NCBI RefSeq assembly: GCF_963678635.1
Contig: NC_087066.1
Span: 26,079,986-26,143,985, forward strand
Length of the DNA stretch: 64,000 nucleotides
Origin: Symsagittifera roscoffensis
Lineage: Eukaryota > Xenacoelomorpha > Acoela > Convolutidae
Reading direction: 5' to 3'
Each line of letters begins with the position of its first letter. Positions within the stretch are counted from its first letter, which is position 1. This document shows, one piece after another, positions 35,268-48,100 of this stretch. Position numbers and translations under genes: made by a program. The notes under the pieces are model-generated. The model was not told where the DNA came from and ran no database searches. It saw nothing but the letters and a program-made list of their open reading frames with translations.

Positions 35268-38200
35268 TCAATTACTCGATGTACCTTCCTCGGACAGCTC
35301 CGTGGACGGGTTGCTCTTCTTCTTCGTCAATCTCATGGCCAGCAGGTGTTGTATCATGGCCAGATCATGTAGACTCGCATCATCATCCCGGTCTAACATG
35401 ATATCCGCGGTCATGTCCCAGATTAAGCCTGCGTTAGGATGGGGACACCAGGAAGGTTTCATGAGTTCCCACATCACTACTAGACTGGTTTTCAAGGGAC
35501 CGTCCCAAGAACCACAATCAAAACTCACTTGCCCTTTTAGCTCGGGAATCGAGGGCTCGACTACTCGTTCTTCCAAAATAATTCCAAGCTTGGGTTGTTC
35601 CACCATCAACATTCCAATTTCCTTAATCCGTTCAACCCAGAAGTTGAGCACTGTGACTTGCTCGTAGTCGAAGTATGCTTCCCTGGCTTCTTCGTTCACG
35701 AAGGGATTATACGCCATCCCTGGTATACCAGACACGTATTGGAACGACTTCAGTTTCCCTAGTGTTGCAAACTCCTTTTGTCCTCTGGCCGCTTCAATCA
35801 AGTCTCTGCTCACTCTCAATTCTTTGTTGGAGTATCTTCTCACCTCTTCCAACTTGCGATAGCTTTCCATATCATTCGACTCCTTGCTTGGCACGGTCAA
35901 TGGCATGTCCTGATATAGCTCTAGGAGTGCCCTAAGGAAGTTCCTTTCGCAATCAACTCCCTTTTGCCGAATGATCTTTATACATTCTCCCAACACAGGA
36001 GTGGGGATGCGATCCACCACGAACCTGACAAAGCAAAGGGCATCCTTACGCTTAGCCCATGCTATCGCTGAATCGTCTTTCGAAATCAATGCTCGTAGAG
36101 CTTCCATTAACTCTAGCTCCTGTTCTCGTGATTTCGAGTCATTACTGGCTTCATACTCCGCCTTTTTGATGCCCATCAAGCACCAAGCCAGTCGTATTTG
36201 CAGATCAGTTCTCACGCAAGGATGAGCCAGGTATGCTGCCACAGTAGCAGGTGCATTCATCGTCTCATCGAAGTATTTCTGGAGGGCCGCCCTCCAAGAA
36301 ATTTCTAGCAGTTTTTCCAATCCGATTTCGTTCGCTTCTGATGACATCACTGTGCCATACTCTCTTCGATTGAAGTTAGAGTTCTCCGTAAGCCCCTTCA
36401 AATATTCTTGCATGGCTCTCTTCTCGCTCCAAGCCATCAGGTGCCCTCTCGCGGAGTTCCTCGCTTTCAACATCTCCACATAACCCCCTGCCGGATCTCC
36501 CATGTGGACCGATTCCGGCACAGTTATTCGACTGTACTCGACCACGTCGAGTTGTCCTTCCAGTTTCAACTTGGCCATGTTGATTCGCGAGGGCCTGTAA
36601 TCTTCAAGTCCTCCAGATCCACATTGACTGATTACTTCCATTTCTAACTTAGTGTCTGCCAGGGTTCGCGCCGTCTTCTTCGACCTTGTGGCGGTTACGG
36701 TCAGACCTGCCAAGAGCATAGGGGGTATCAGATTCTCTTTTTCTCCCCCTGTCAGCGTTGTACTATCTCCCTGCCCGCTCTCGCCTGAACGACCTGCGCT
36801 CGTTAAAGAGGTCACCACTGCGTTGGCTCTTGACTTCACCACTCTCGGGTTCATGGCTCGACTTCCTGTCTTCCCTTTTAGTCGCTTCAGCCCTTTCCTG
36901 GCTCGTCTGACAGGTAATTTCTTTGCAACATGCTGATCATCGGCACTGTCTTCTGTTACTGACTCGGTCAGAACATCCGACTCCATGGAGCTCACTATTT
37001 TTTCCAGGACCTCACGCATGATGGGTTGGTTCAATCCCACCTTCATTATGGACTGCGTCCCATATCGCCTTATCACGTCCCAAGATTTCTCCATGAAGTT
37101 TACTCGGCTCCAGATTGCTCCTGTCTTGCCTTCCAACTCCATTTGATATCTTTCCCATTCTTCTTCTGGTAATGTGCTGAGGAACGATATCTTCATTGAC
37201 TCTTCGATTTTCCTCCTCCTTGGTGATTCATAAAGCAGTTTCTGCGGATCCCTGCTTCGGCACTCTCTAGCCTGGCTTATTGGGTCTATCGGAGATAGAT
37301 CGGCCGACGCCTCCTTTGTAGGAGACATGAAGGACGATGGTGCCATTAGCAATAAACTCCCATCGACTTCCCCATCGTCGTCTTCACTGAACCGGTATTC
37401 TAGCAAGTCCCTTTCCAACGCTCCTAGATCGGTCTCTCCCGGTTTCTCCGTCTTACTTCCGGTCCCGTCATCGTTATCGTCCTGATCCATCAATTCATCG
37501 TCGTCCGCATCAGGTTTCGGCCTAGGTCCCGAGGGTCCTTGTCGCGCGTCTGTGCCCGAATCCGGCCGAGCCGGTACGGCCATGTCTCCTGCATGATAAA
37601 ACAATTCATCATCGACCAGGAACTCTACCAACTCCTCGCCGTGTGGGGCCAGGTCCTCTATCGTTATATATGAGCCACCTCTGCTCTCACTTGCCACCTC
37701 CAGCATCACCACTTTCGCTTCTCCTGACCACTTCAGTCTCGATAAGTCATCCGCTGAAGAATATACTTCGTTCCACGTTTCAGCCGAGACCTCTGGTCTC
37801 CTGGAGGGTAGTGCCTTGATCTTTTTCCTGCTCCAGGCATCGGGGAATGAGAAGTCAAACATATGCGCAGCGGCAGCGTTCCAGCTGATGAAGCGCGGCT
37901 CCATCCCTCCACTCCACTTCAGCATTCTCTTCTCCGCGTCACGAGCTGCTCCGATACGAGGGGCAATGATGGGAGATGTGACTCCCAACAACATCCTCCT
38001 TATCGGTGGATATCGATGGCATTGGTCCGGCAGCGGCCTGGACCCAGGAAGCCATGTTTGTTGATTCTCTCTCGCATGGGCATAGGCTCCCGGCAATTGA
38101 GGTACTACCACAGCCTCTCCTGTATCTTTCACCACTGGTCTCAAATTCCAGAGTTTTGGGTTAAACTGGATGTGGGAAAGATCCTCACGGCCCATTCGGC

Positions 38201-40712
38201 ATTTGAAGTGGTTGTTGAAGTCCATCAACACCCAACCTGGCTCTGCTATTCTTCCGAATAGCCTATCATCGCTAGCCAGCTTTCTCAGTTCACTCTGCTC
38301 TACCCAATTCAGCACGGAACAATCCACTACTGAGACCAGGTTGACGTACAACACTGAATTCCTGTACGCTTTAACTTGCACATCCGGGAACGCAAAGGAC
38401 ATCACCGGTCCATACCCCACTGTGACGAATTCCCTCAGTCCGTGGACCAGAGCCAACGGATCAATCCGCATCATAACAGCTAAGTCTGTTAGTAAGGGCA
38501 TGCCACAATACTGCTTACATTCGCTTGCGTTCGTCGCCACTTTGTCCTCTCCTGTGACGCTTCTGTTTTGTTGCAAGAGGTATTGAAGTAGGAGAGTCCT
38601 CCAGTCTTTCATCTTCTTGAGCGAGGCAGTTTCCAACTGTGCATTGAACTCACGACTGGGTCCCTGTAGTTGTTCAGGGTAACGCAATAGCACAAGCAAG
38701 TCTCCCAGTCGACCATAGGTCATGGCAATCAGAGTCAGGAGTCCATCCAATCTTAAATCGGCCAATGCTTGGGTGAAGAGGTTTGCCGGTCCTTTCACAA
38801 AGTTTTCATGACCAAATGTCACGTATAAGGCTAGCACCAGGCCAATCGACAACTTCCTGATGTCTTTGACGAAACTCGCGATCAGGTTCCTAGATGCCCT
38901 CGGATAGCACGTCGATAGGAAAGATGGCGTCCATCCCACTCCCATTCCACCCAAGATAGCATCTGATCGTTCGTACTGTGCCTTTGTGGCCAGCACGTCA
39001 GCTTGGAACTTATCCAGCGACATCGTGTTTACGTCTTGCATTAGTTTTAGCATCTTGCCTCCAGCCAACTCCCGGGCATTAAGTAGAGTCTTCAGATACG
39101 CATGTATCTCTTTAATTATTGCCGGCGCATGTTCAAACGCGTCCTCACCCAAGGTGCACAGCCTCGGTGACAGGTACAACCATATATTGTTGTGTGGCTT
39201 CGTACGCAAAGCCATTGCCATGAGGTCCTCCTCTGCTGACGTCATGTTCTTTCTGATCATCCTTCCCTGCTCATTCTCTGCCTGATCCATCTGTCTGAAC
39301 CAGAGATCATCAGCCACCTGTTGTACTAATAGATGATCGTCACCTACCCCTGGTCTCAGCTTCAATAATCTTGCGAAGTTGGACAGCTCCAACCCCAGAA
39401 CTTCATATAGCACCAACCGAGTTGTGCTACAATCTCTGAGCCCCTGTATGGCACTCGAAATGTCAGCCCAAACGGCGGGAAGCTCAGATCGGGACGGATA
39501 GTAATTGTCCGGGTCCACCACTCTGTTTGGGGCAGGAATTATCACGTTAAATATCCCCTCTGCTATCGTCGTGACCATTGTGTACACAAATTGAAGGGGT
39601 TCGGGCAACGCAGCGTAGCCTGGTGACAATACGAAGATCACCTTCACCACATTCATGGTGAAACGTTGTCTTGCTGCTGCCTCTACCTCGGCCATCGCCG
39701 AGAGCAGTGTCATTATCGCCTCCCCTATGACTTCGTTACTCGGGATCGATCCATCCGTCAGACGTGACAATAAGCCCCTGCTTTGCAGATGATCATTTGA
39801 GCCTGCAACCACTATTACCTGCGGCTCCATGCTGACCACTCTCCGTACACTTATCATCATGCCTATCGCCTGTCCCCAGTCCAGTTTAGGCGCCGTTAAG
39901 AAAATCACATCGGGCCAGAATAGAGAACGGGGCGTGTAGAGATAATCGGAGCCGGCCACAACCAGATATTTGGCAGCCTTCATGTCCAAGGGGTCATAAG
40001 CTGCAAAAAGGCCATCGCCTATTGGGGCCTTCAGGTTCCCGTATCTCTTATCGTCTCCAATCACCGTTGTAGTTCGGGGGTAATCCCTCGAATACTCGCC
40101 CGGCGTCTGACCGGGTGGTTTAGCGAATTGTCTGTACATCTTGTGATGTTTGTTATTGGGCTTGTTCTCCGTCTGGAACTTGCCCTTGCGCACAGGTGGT
40201 GTCCTTTCCCGGGTCCTATCTCGAACGTCGGTGAGCGACCGGGTGTTTAAAGGTCCAAAGGTATTGTCATGAGGTAATCCATCCAGGTCTACATGTCGGA
40301 GTGAGGTCGAGGAGCTGAATTTCTCCTGTTCTGCTAGCAGCCAATCCACGCCCGGTATCCGATAAAGTCGCGACACTGTGGGACTTTCACCGCCAGTCAT
40401 TCTCATCGCATCTTCCCGACACGTCAAGGTACTCATATTCAACTTCGCCGACATGTCGGTCTTATACTGACCCCAATGGCTAGGATCTGATCTATTCCAA
40501 AGCAGCCTGCTGCCTGATTCAATTCCCTCCGCTGGCACGGTACTTGTAGACGGTCCTGCTGTCGAAGCAGGATTTGTCGTGGCAGGCGAATCGTTCCTCC
40601 TAGACGCGGTCTGTGAGTTATTCCTGTTGTTCTGTTCCACCGATCTGCCGAGTCGGCTTCCAATCGATTGCGGCCTGGGAGGAGGAGCAGTCCCCAGCCT
40701 GTCTCTCACGTT
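35268..40712 (-). pseudogene. ORF2 copy 2, middle segment (1,814 codons)
   Basis: Continues in frame from the N-terminal segment after the TAG at 40713-40715 and runs to the TGA at 35268. It matches the intact ORF2 copy at 45146-52135 at all but about ten residues over the shared part. The order is a basic, serine/asparagine-rich linker; a region with VVAGSNDHLQ resembling SGNH block III; long unrecognised helical regions; an acidic stretch (DADDDELMDQDDNDD); a basic NLS-like stretch (RRARKGLKRLKGK); and a C-terminal part without known motifs. The last ~110 codons (left of 35604) exist only in this copy. Without its own start it depends on reading through the TAG. Confidence 0.8.
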
Positions 40713-42575
40713 CTAGCTCGGAGCGACGGTTGCGGCTCCAACCGTCTCCGTCGCCAAGGGCCCTAGACGGTTGGCGAGGGATTCGGGCACGGTTGCCCTT
40801 ATTCTACTCCCTCCGGTCAAATTGGTCCGAGCCAAAGAACCGGTTGCCCTCGACTCTTGCTCCGCTTCCCTCAATTGCGTCTGAAACACATCATTAATCC
40901 AATGCCTCCCTCGTTGGGTATTGAAGTGCACTCCATCTTTAGTGAGCGCGATGTGGTCAGTCATGCGCAGCATATTTTCGAGATCCAGGAGTCGCAACTC
41001 GCCAGGGTTGTTTCTCACCAGACTGCGGGTCATTTCATTCCACCGCGTCACGTTGCCATTCATGAAATCTGCAGCTATAGTGCCCACCAAAGGATTTGGT
41101 GGTATCGTACACAGGATCACGAGCTTGGGTCTATACTTTTCTTTCAATTCGTTCAATAGGCACACCAATAGAGGTTCCCACTTGTTCTCCGGAGTCACGG
41201 GGGCTCTCGAGACGTCATTGGTTCCCAGCATTATTATTAATGTATCCAAATGATCCTCGCTCTGGAACTCCATCATTTTGATGACTTGAGCCACTGAGGC
41301 TCCTCCAAAGGACAGAATGGTAGTATGACCATAGACGAAGATCTCATTCAGATCTCTCACCAAACTGTCTCCAATGATCAAATGGCGACTCCCTGGGGGA
41401 ATTACTTGGTCGTTCGTGGCGGGGTTCCAGCTCATGTCATTCAGGCAGGCTCGAGGATGCTCGGCTGGCACTTGCGTGAACTGATGACGTGCCATCAGAT
41501 TCTTCCTGATGTCTACCACGCGAGACTTCTCAAAGACTCCACCAGGCGCAGAACACGCTATCGTGCGGGTTGCTCGTTCCGAGCTATTTGATGAATGATC
41601 ACGACGCTGGGAAGGAACGATCCTAGCCAGTGTCCGCTCAGTGCCTCTGTTGATCTCATCCATCGCGGCTCTGGCCACTTGGTTAAATGATTCCTGAAAT
41701 TGAGGAGCTAGATAGGTGTCAGAAGGGTCTGGTATCGTAAACCTCTGACTCGAAGCAGACGGTCGTGTCTGCTGAGGAGCCTCGGGCCCCTTTGATGCAC
41801 GCAAATCCAGAACCTCAGGTCCTCTCGATGCGCACAGCTCCTGCGCGGTTGTCCTGGGGCGTGTGTCGTTAGATCCCTCCGAGGACCTCATGCTCGCCAG
41901 GATTTCCGGTGACACTTGGCTCACCTTCGCCATATACAGCTCTTTCAGGTGCTTTATCTCATCCTCCTTGTAGGCCACCTGCAGATCTTCAAATTTCTTT
42001 TTCCATTCGTCTCTCTCCCGAGCTACGGCCCTGTACTCCTGAAGTTTGGCACACAGCTCACTCTGATCTCTCTCCTTCTTCTCCAGTGTCTCAATCGTCT
42101 CCGACGTCTGGATCTCTATCTCGCTCACTCTCACTCTCTTTAGGGGAGGAGCAGCTGTTGGAGAGTCGACAGAGTGTGACGGGCCTGGCCCATCACGTTG
42201 TCTCTTCGCTCCAATGAGTGGCTGCGCAGGTTGGACGGGCAAGGGCATCTCACCTAGCCGGTGGTCCCTTTGCTCACCTAGTCCTGGCTCACGAGCCAGG
42301 TCGTGGCCAGACATTTCTCCGCGCCTCCATCTCATCAATCGGTTTCGGCCCCTCTCGGCGGTCCCGGACTCACCGAAGGCCAACATCAACACGACTTCTG
42401 TAGGGCGATTCCCTCGACCCTCTCTTCCCAGTGCATTGAGGAGTGCGACCACAAACATCGCCAACCCCGGGTCTTCTCGTGTAAAATCACAATCGATCAG
42501 CCGCTGATAGATCTCGTCTAGAGTCGCTCCTAGACTCGCTGAGAGGAATTCCATGAGTTCGTTAGTGTCACCCAT
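40713..42575 (-). pseudogene. ORF2 copy 2, N-terminal segment with SGNH hydrolase, ended by TAG
   Basis: 620 codons from the ATG at 42573-42575 (MGDTNELMEFLSASLGATL). A coiled coil lies at about residues 158-221. The SGNH/GDSL hydrolase motifs follow: block I IIGDSLVRDL (Ser404), block II glycine in SFGGAS, block III LGTNDVS (Asn453), and block V DGVHF (Asp547, His550). All catalytic positions of the fold are present. It stops at TAG 40713-40715, where the sister copy has a serine codon at the same place, so the stop is a private mutation. The segment could still be made as a free SGNH protein. The ATG is preferred over upstream non-ATG codons. Confidence 0.85.
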
Positions 42576-42872
42576 TTCTTTTCGTGTTGATTCTTCTTGT
42601 CGTGTCGTGTAATTTCTCTCTGTCTCTTCTGATTCAGTGTTCAGTAAACAATTTTCGATCAATCAAGATCTAAAAAACAGGTCGCGACTTAGAACCATCA
42701 TTTTTGGATGCAACATCAATCAATTCTTTAAAATTCTCCATTGAAATTCTCTTCACAATTCTGATTTGAAATTTAGCACCAAGGTGGATCGTCCACCTTT
42801 ATCTTTGTCAGAGTAGCACGAATAAGCGCTGTCACCTTGATGACACAAACATAAAACATATCATAACAATAA
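42576..42872 (-). promoter_or_regulatory. Leader of ORF2 copy 2, with a 3' splice site
   Basis: On the coding strand CCTGTTTTTTAG ends near 42670, 95 nt before the ATG, giving a pyrimidine tract plus AG that fits a splice acceptor. The same site precedes the other ORF2 copy near 52230. The leader is AT-rich and breaks at 42873 into a misplaced pol fragment, so the upstream context of this copy is rearranged. Confidence 0.45.
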
Positions 42873-45158
42873 CCCCGGACAAAATTCTGCCCCTAGGTGG
42901 TCTAGTCAACCTCTCCCCGGACAAGTCGTCCTGCACGGGTTCAAAGGTGTCTGACTCATCAGAGGAGACGTCCTTGACTGGCTCGAAGGTGTCAGACTCC
43001 CCGGACATTGTATCGTCCACGGACGAACAATCTGGGCTTGGCTCGTATTCCTCTTTTGCATCCGTGAAGTGCACTCTCCTCGTGAAGCTAGATTTCGACC
43101 TGATCCTGACTTCCTCAGTAGCTTGGTTTTGATTCGATGTTCCATATTCAGTGAACGAAGTTCTCAACAAAACTTCTTTCGGCATCGAGGTCACCAGCTG
43201 GTTGACGATCGACCTGCAATCCCGTTCAACGCCTCGGCTGCGAATGGACACTGGCCTCTTCTCCGTTCTCTCGGTGACAGTCAACCTCTGCATGGTCTCT
43301 ATCCATTCACGATCATGCCTATTCACTTCCCTATCCAACAAGTCACGGAGTTTTCCCATGACGTCCGGCGCCACGTTCACCGTCTTATTCAATAAAGCGA
43401 TGCTGTTTATACCCAGCCTGGTCAGTTCTTGCTGTACCAAGTTGGATCGGACTAGCAGGTCCAACGGAACGGGTTCGCCTCTGGCTAAAAGCTTTATCTC
43501 CGCGGCCGTCTCCACTGGAAGGTCAGGGTGTCCAGGTATAGGATGTCCTGATTTGTCTAACCACCTAGTAAGTGGCAGCTTATCGTAGGTTTCTTTGTCC
43601 AGAAAGGAAAACCCGTCTTTGATCTCTGATTGGTTAGCCTGCTTCTCCTCGAGGCGCTCATAAAATTCTGTCTTTTTACTGAGGCTATCTGCGTTCTGGT
43701 GCTTGTCACGGGTACGGTGCTCTATGATCATGTGGTATCCATCCAAGCGCACGATCCAACGACCAATGTAGCTTTGATCCATCGAATAGGTTTTCAGCCA
43801 GGCAAGGGCACGATTGTCCACACGTAACTTGAATGGAGCACTCCCCAGGTAGGCCCTGTACTTTTCCACGAACGTGATCACAGCAAACATCTCCGCTTTT
43901 GGTGCGCCGTACTTCATCTCAGTGTCACTCAGGACTTTACTTCCATAAGCTATCGGACGAAGAACCGTTCTCCCGTTCCACTCCTGCTCTTGGTGAAGTA
44001 TGCCTGATATCGCAACCACTGATGCATCCGTGTCCAGCACGAACATTCCCTTCTCCGTTGGCATGCCGAGGACCGGTGCCTCGCAAAGTTCACGTTTGAT
44101 GTTTTCAAATGAGACTTGTGCCTCATCAGTCCAGGTGAACTTTTTGCCCTTGTTTCTCATCAATCTCTGCATGGGGTATATTTTGTCAGCATACCCCTTG
44201 ATGAACTCACGATAATAATTGGCGAATCCCAGAAAACTCATCAACTGTGTATCTGTTTTAGGTGCCTTCCAGGTCAACACCGCTTCAACCGCTTCAGGAT
44301 CTGGTCTCACTCCATGTTTGTCAACCAGGCGGCCCAAATACTTTATGGAATCCCTGAGGATTTCACACTTAGAGGGTTTGCATTTTAGACCCGCCTGCTT
44401 CATGCAAGAAAACACCTCCTCCAACCTCTCTATGTGGTCTTCTAGGGTTGGTGTTGCAATCACAACATCATCGACATAACACATGATGAGATTCCCGTAT
44501 TTCTTAGTGACGCTCGTGAGTGCCTGAGCCATCAGTCGCTGGAATGTGGCCGTCGCGTTGCACAATCCGAATGGCATCCTCTTCCACTGGAATAGTCCCA
44601 GCTCACACGCGAAACCTGTTTTCTCTCGATCTTGCTTTCTGAGTGGCACTTGCCAGAATGCTGAGCCCAAATCCAACGTCGTGAAGAACTTAGCGTCTCC
44701 CAGCTTGGATAGGCTCTCATCGATGCGGGGAATGGGGTATGCGTCTTTTATAGTCACTGCGTTCAGATAACGGAAATCACAACAAAACCTGAGTTGCCCC
44801 CCTTTCTTTTTCGCCATGACCACGCCACAAGCCCATGGGGACTTCGACGGCTCAATCATGTCGTACTCCATTAACATTTCAATTTCCTTCCTACACGCTT
44901 CTGACTTATTTGGGGTCATTCTTCTCGCCCCTTCCCTATGAGGTACCGAGCCCTCTTCTATCTCAATCTCGTGCTCTACAAAATTGCAACAACCTATATC
45001 GGCCTTATGCTTTGAAAAAACGTCTGCGTTCCGATCTAGCACCGCCCTAAGCGAATCTAGTTCCTTGTCAGATATTTTACCCTTCAGATGTTCTATCTCA
45101 GGTAGGACAGGCCTATTCGCTGCTAACTCTGCTTCCGTCGGCCTCTCAGGAAAGTTGG
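42873..45158 (-). pseudogene. Duplicated pol fragment (RT-RNase H), 2.29 kb
   Basis: Matches 55694-57979 with well under 1% differences. It covers about Gag-Pol residues 955-1717: a short pre-RT part, the reverse transcriptase with YVDD (44467-44478), RNase H with the DTDAS and DNRA motifs, and half of the tether before the integrase. There is no start signal, protease or integrase. Its 3' end runs out of the pol sequence at 42873 into ORF2 leader sequence and stops after 14 unrelated codons. Its 5' junction at 45158 joins the truncated ORF2 copy 1. It is a rearrangement product, not a gene. Confidence 0.9.
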
Positions 45159-48100
45159 CCTCTCATCAACATTCCAATTTCCTTAATCCGTTCAACCCAG
45201 AAGTTGAGCACTGTGACTTGCTCGTAGTCGAAGTATGCTTCCCTGGCTTCTTCGTTCACGAAGGGATTATACGCCATCCCTGGTATACCAGACACGTATT
45301 GGAACGACTTCAGTTTCCCTAGTGTTGCAAACTCCTTTTGTCCTCTGGCCGCTTCAATCAAGTCTCTGCTCACTCTCAATTCTTTATTGGAGTATCTTCT
45401 CACCTCTTCCAACTTGCGATAGCTTTCCATATCATTCGACTCCTTGCTTGGCACGGTCAATGGCATGTCCTGATATAGCTCTAGGAGTGCCCTAAGGAAG
45501 TTCCTTTCGCAATCAACTCCCTTTTGCCGAATGATCTTTATACATTCTCCCAACACATGAGTGGGGATGCGATCCACCACGAACCTGACAAAGCAAAGGG
45601 CATCCTTACGCTTAGCCCATGCTATCGCTGAATCGTCTTTCGAAATCAATGCTCGTAGAGCTTCCATTAACTCTAGCTCCTGTTCTCGTGATTTCGAGTC
45701 ATTACTGGCTTCATACTCCGCCTTTTTGATGCCCATCAAGCACCAAGCCAGTCGTATTTGCAGATCAGTTCTCACGCAAGGATGAGCCAGGTATGCTGCC
45801 ACAGTAGCAGGTGCATTCATCGTCTCATCGAAGTATTTCTGGAGGGCCGCCCTCCAAGAAATTTCTAGCAGTTTTTCCAATCCGATTTCGTTCGCTTCTG
45901 ATGACATCACTGTGCCATACTCTCTTCGATTGAAGTTAGAGTTCTCCGTAAGCCCCTTCAAATATTCTTGCATGGCTCTCTTCTCGCTCCAAGCCATCAG
46001 GTGCCCTCTCGCGGAGTTCCTCGCTTTCAACATCTCCACATAACCCCCTGCCGGATCTCCCATGTGGACCGATTCCGGCACAGTTATTCGACTGTACTCG
46101 ACCACGTCGAGTTGTCCTTCCAGTTTCAACTTGGCCATGTTGATTCGCGAGGGCCTGTAATCTTCAAGTCCTCCAGATCCACATTGACTGATTACTTCCA
46201 TTTCTAACTTAGTGTCTGCCAGGGTTCGCGCCGTCTTCTTCGACCTTGTGGCGGTTACGGTCAGACCTGCCAAGAGCATAGGGGGTATCAGATTCTCTTT
46301 TTCTCCCCCTGTCAGCGTTGTACTATCTCCCTGCCCGCTCTCGCCTGAACGACCTGCGCTCGTTAAAGAGGTCACCACTGCGTTGGCTCTTGACTTCACC
46401 ACTCTCGGGTTCATGGCTCGACTTCCTGTCTTCCCTTTTAGTCGCTTCAGCCCTTTCCTGGCTCGTCTGACAGGTAATTTCTTTGCAACATGCTGATCAT
46501 CGGCACTGTCTTCTGTTACTGACTCGGTCAGAACATCCGACTCCATGGAGCTCACTATTTTTTCCAGGACCTCACGCATGATGGGTTGGTTCAATCCCAC
46601 CTTCATTATGGACTGCGTCCCATATCGCCTTATCACGTCCCAAGATTTCTCCATGAAGTTTACTCGGCTCCAGATTGCTCCTGTCTTGCCTTCCAACTCC
46701 ATTTGATATCTTTCCCATTCTTCTTCTGGTAATGTGCTGAGGAACGATATCTTCATTGACTCTTCGATTTTCCTCCTCCTTGGTGATTCATAAAGCAGTT
46801 TCTGCGGATCCCTGCTTCGGCACTCTCTAGCCTGGCTTATTGGGTCTATCGGAGATAGATCGGCCGACGCCTCCTTTGTAGGAGACATGAAGGACGATGG
46901 TGCCATTAGCAATAAACTCCCATCGACTTCCCCATCGTCGTCTTCACTGAACCGGTATTCTAGCAAGTCCCTTTCCAACGCTCCTAGATCGGTCTCTCCC
47001 CGTTTCTCCGTCTTACTTCCGGTCCCGTCATCGTTATCGTCCTGATCCATCAATTCATCGTCGTCCGCATCAGGTTTCGGCCTAGGTCCCGAGGGTCCTT
47101 GTCGCGCGTCTGTGCCCGAATCCGACCGAGCCGGTACGGCCATGTCTCCTGCATGATAAAACAATTCATCATCGACCAGGAACTCTACCAACTCCTCGCC
47201 GTGTGGGGCCAGGTCCTCTATCGTTATATATGAGCCACCTCTGCTCTCACTTGCCACCTCCAGCATCACCACTTTCGCTTCTCCTGACCACTTCAGTCTC
47301 GATAAGTCATCCGCTGAAGAATATACTTCGTTCCACGTTTCAGCCGAGACCTCTGGTCTCCTGGAGGGTAGTGCCTTGATCTTTTTCCTGCTCCAGGCAT
47401 CGGGGAACGAGAAGTCAAACATATGCGCAGCGGCAGCGTTCCAGCTGATGAAGCGCGGCTCCATCCCTCCACTCCACTTCAGCATTCTCTTCTCCGCGTC
47501 ACGAGCTGCTCCGATACGAGGGGCAATGATGGGAGATGTGACTCCCAACAACATCCTCCTTATCGGTGGATATCGATGGCATTGGTCCGGCAGCGGCCTG
47601 GACCCAGGAAGCCATGTTTGTTGATTCTCTCTCGCATGGGCATAGGCTCCCGGCAATTGAGGTACTACCACAGCCTCTCCTGTATCTTTCACCACTGGTC
47701 TCAAATTCCAGAGTTTTGGGTTAAACTGGATGTGGGAAAGATCCTCACGGCCCATTCGGCATTTGAAGTGGTTGTTGAAGTCCATCAACACCCAACCTGG
47801 CTCTGCTATTCTTCCGAATAGCCTATCATCGCTAGCCAGCTTTCTCAGTTCACTCTGCTCTACCCAATTCAGCACGGAACAATCCACTACTGAGACCAGG
47901 TTGACGTACAACACTGAATTCCTGTACGCTTTAACTTGCACATCCGGGAACGCAAAGGACATCACCGGTCCATACCCCACTGTGACGAATTCCCTCAGTC
48001 CGTGGACCAGAGCCAACGGATCAATCCGCATCATAACAGCTAAGTCTGTTAGTAAGGGCATGCCACAATACTGCTTACATTCGCTTGCGTTCGTCGCCAC

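Larger units (their letters stand above)
35604..42873. repeat. 7.27 kb internal duplication, downstream copy
   Basis: Direct repeat of 45164-52433, a constant 9,560 bp offset. The two differ by roughly 15-25 point changes by eye, about the same level as the LTR pair. It covers the ORF2 leader and most of ORF2. The breakpoints are CATCAAC at 35604 and CAATAAC at 42873. Confidence 0.95.

Noticed and set aside
40857-41159. Plus-strand frames of about 100 codons opposite ORF2 (and their twins near 50417, 47423, 37863 and elsewhere)
   Set aside because: They are antisense shadows of a GC-balanced long coding region, duplicated with it.
33708-42575. ORF2 as a retroviral-type envelope
   Set aside because: It sits where env would, but no signal peptide, furin-type site, fusion peptide or strong membrane anchor is visible, and it contains a hydrolase and coiled coil instead.
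42832-45042. A second, independent reverse transcriptase gene
   Set aside because: It is a near-identical copy of part of the main pol, joined at both ends to displaced ORF2 sequence, without start, protease or integrase.
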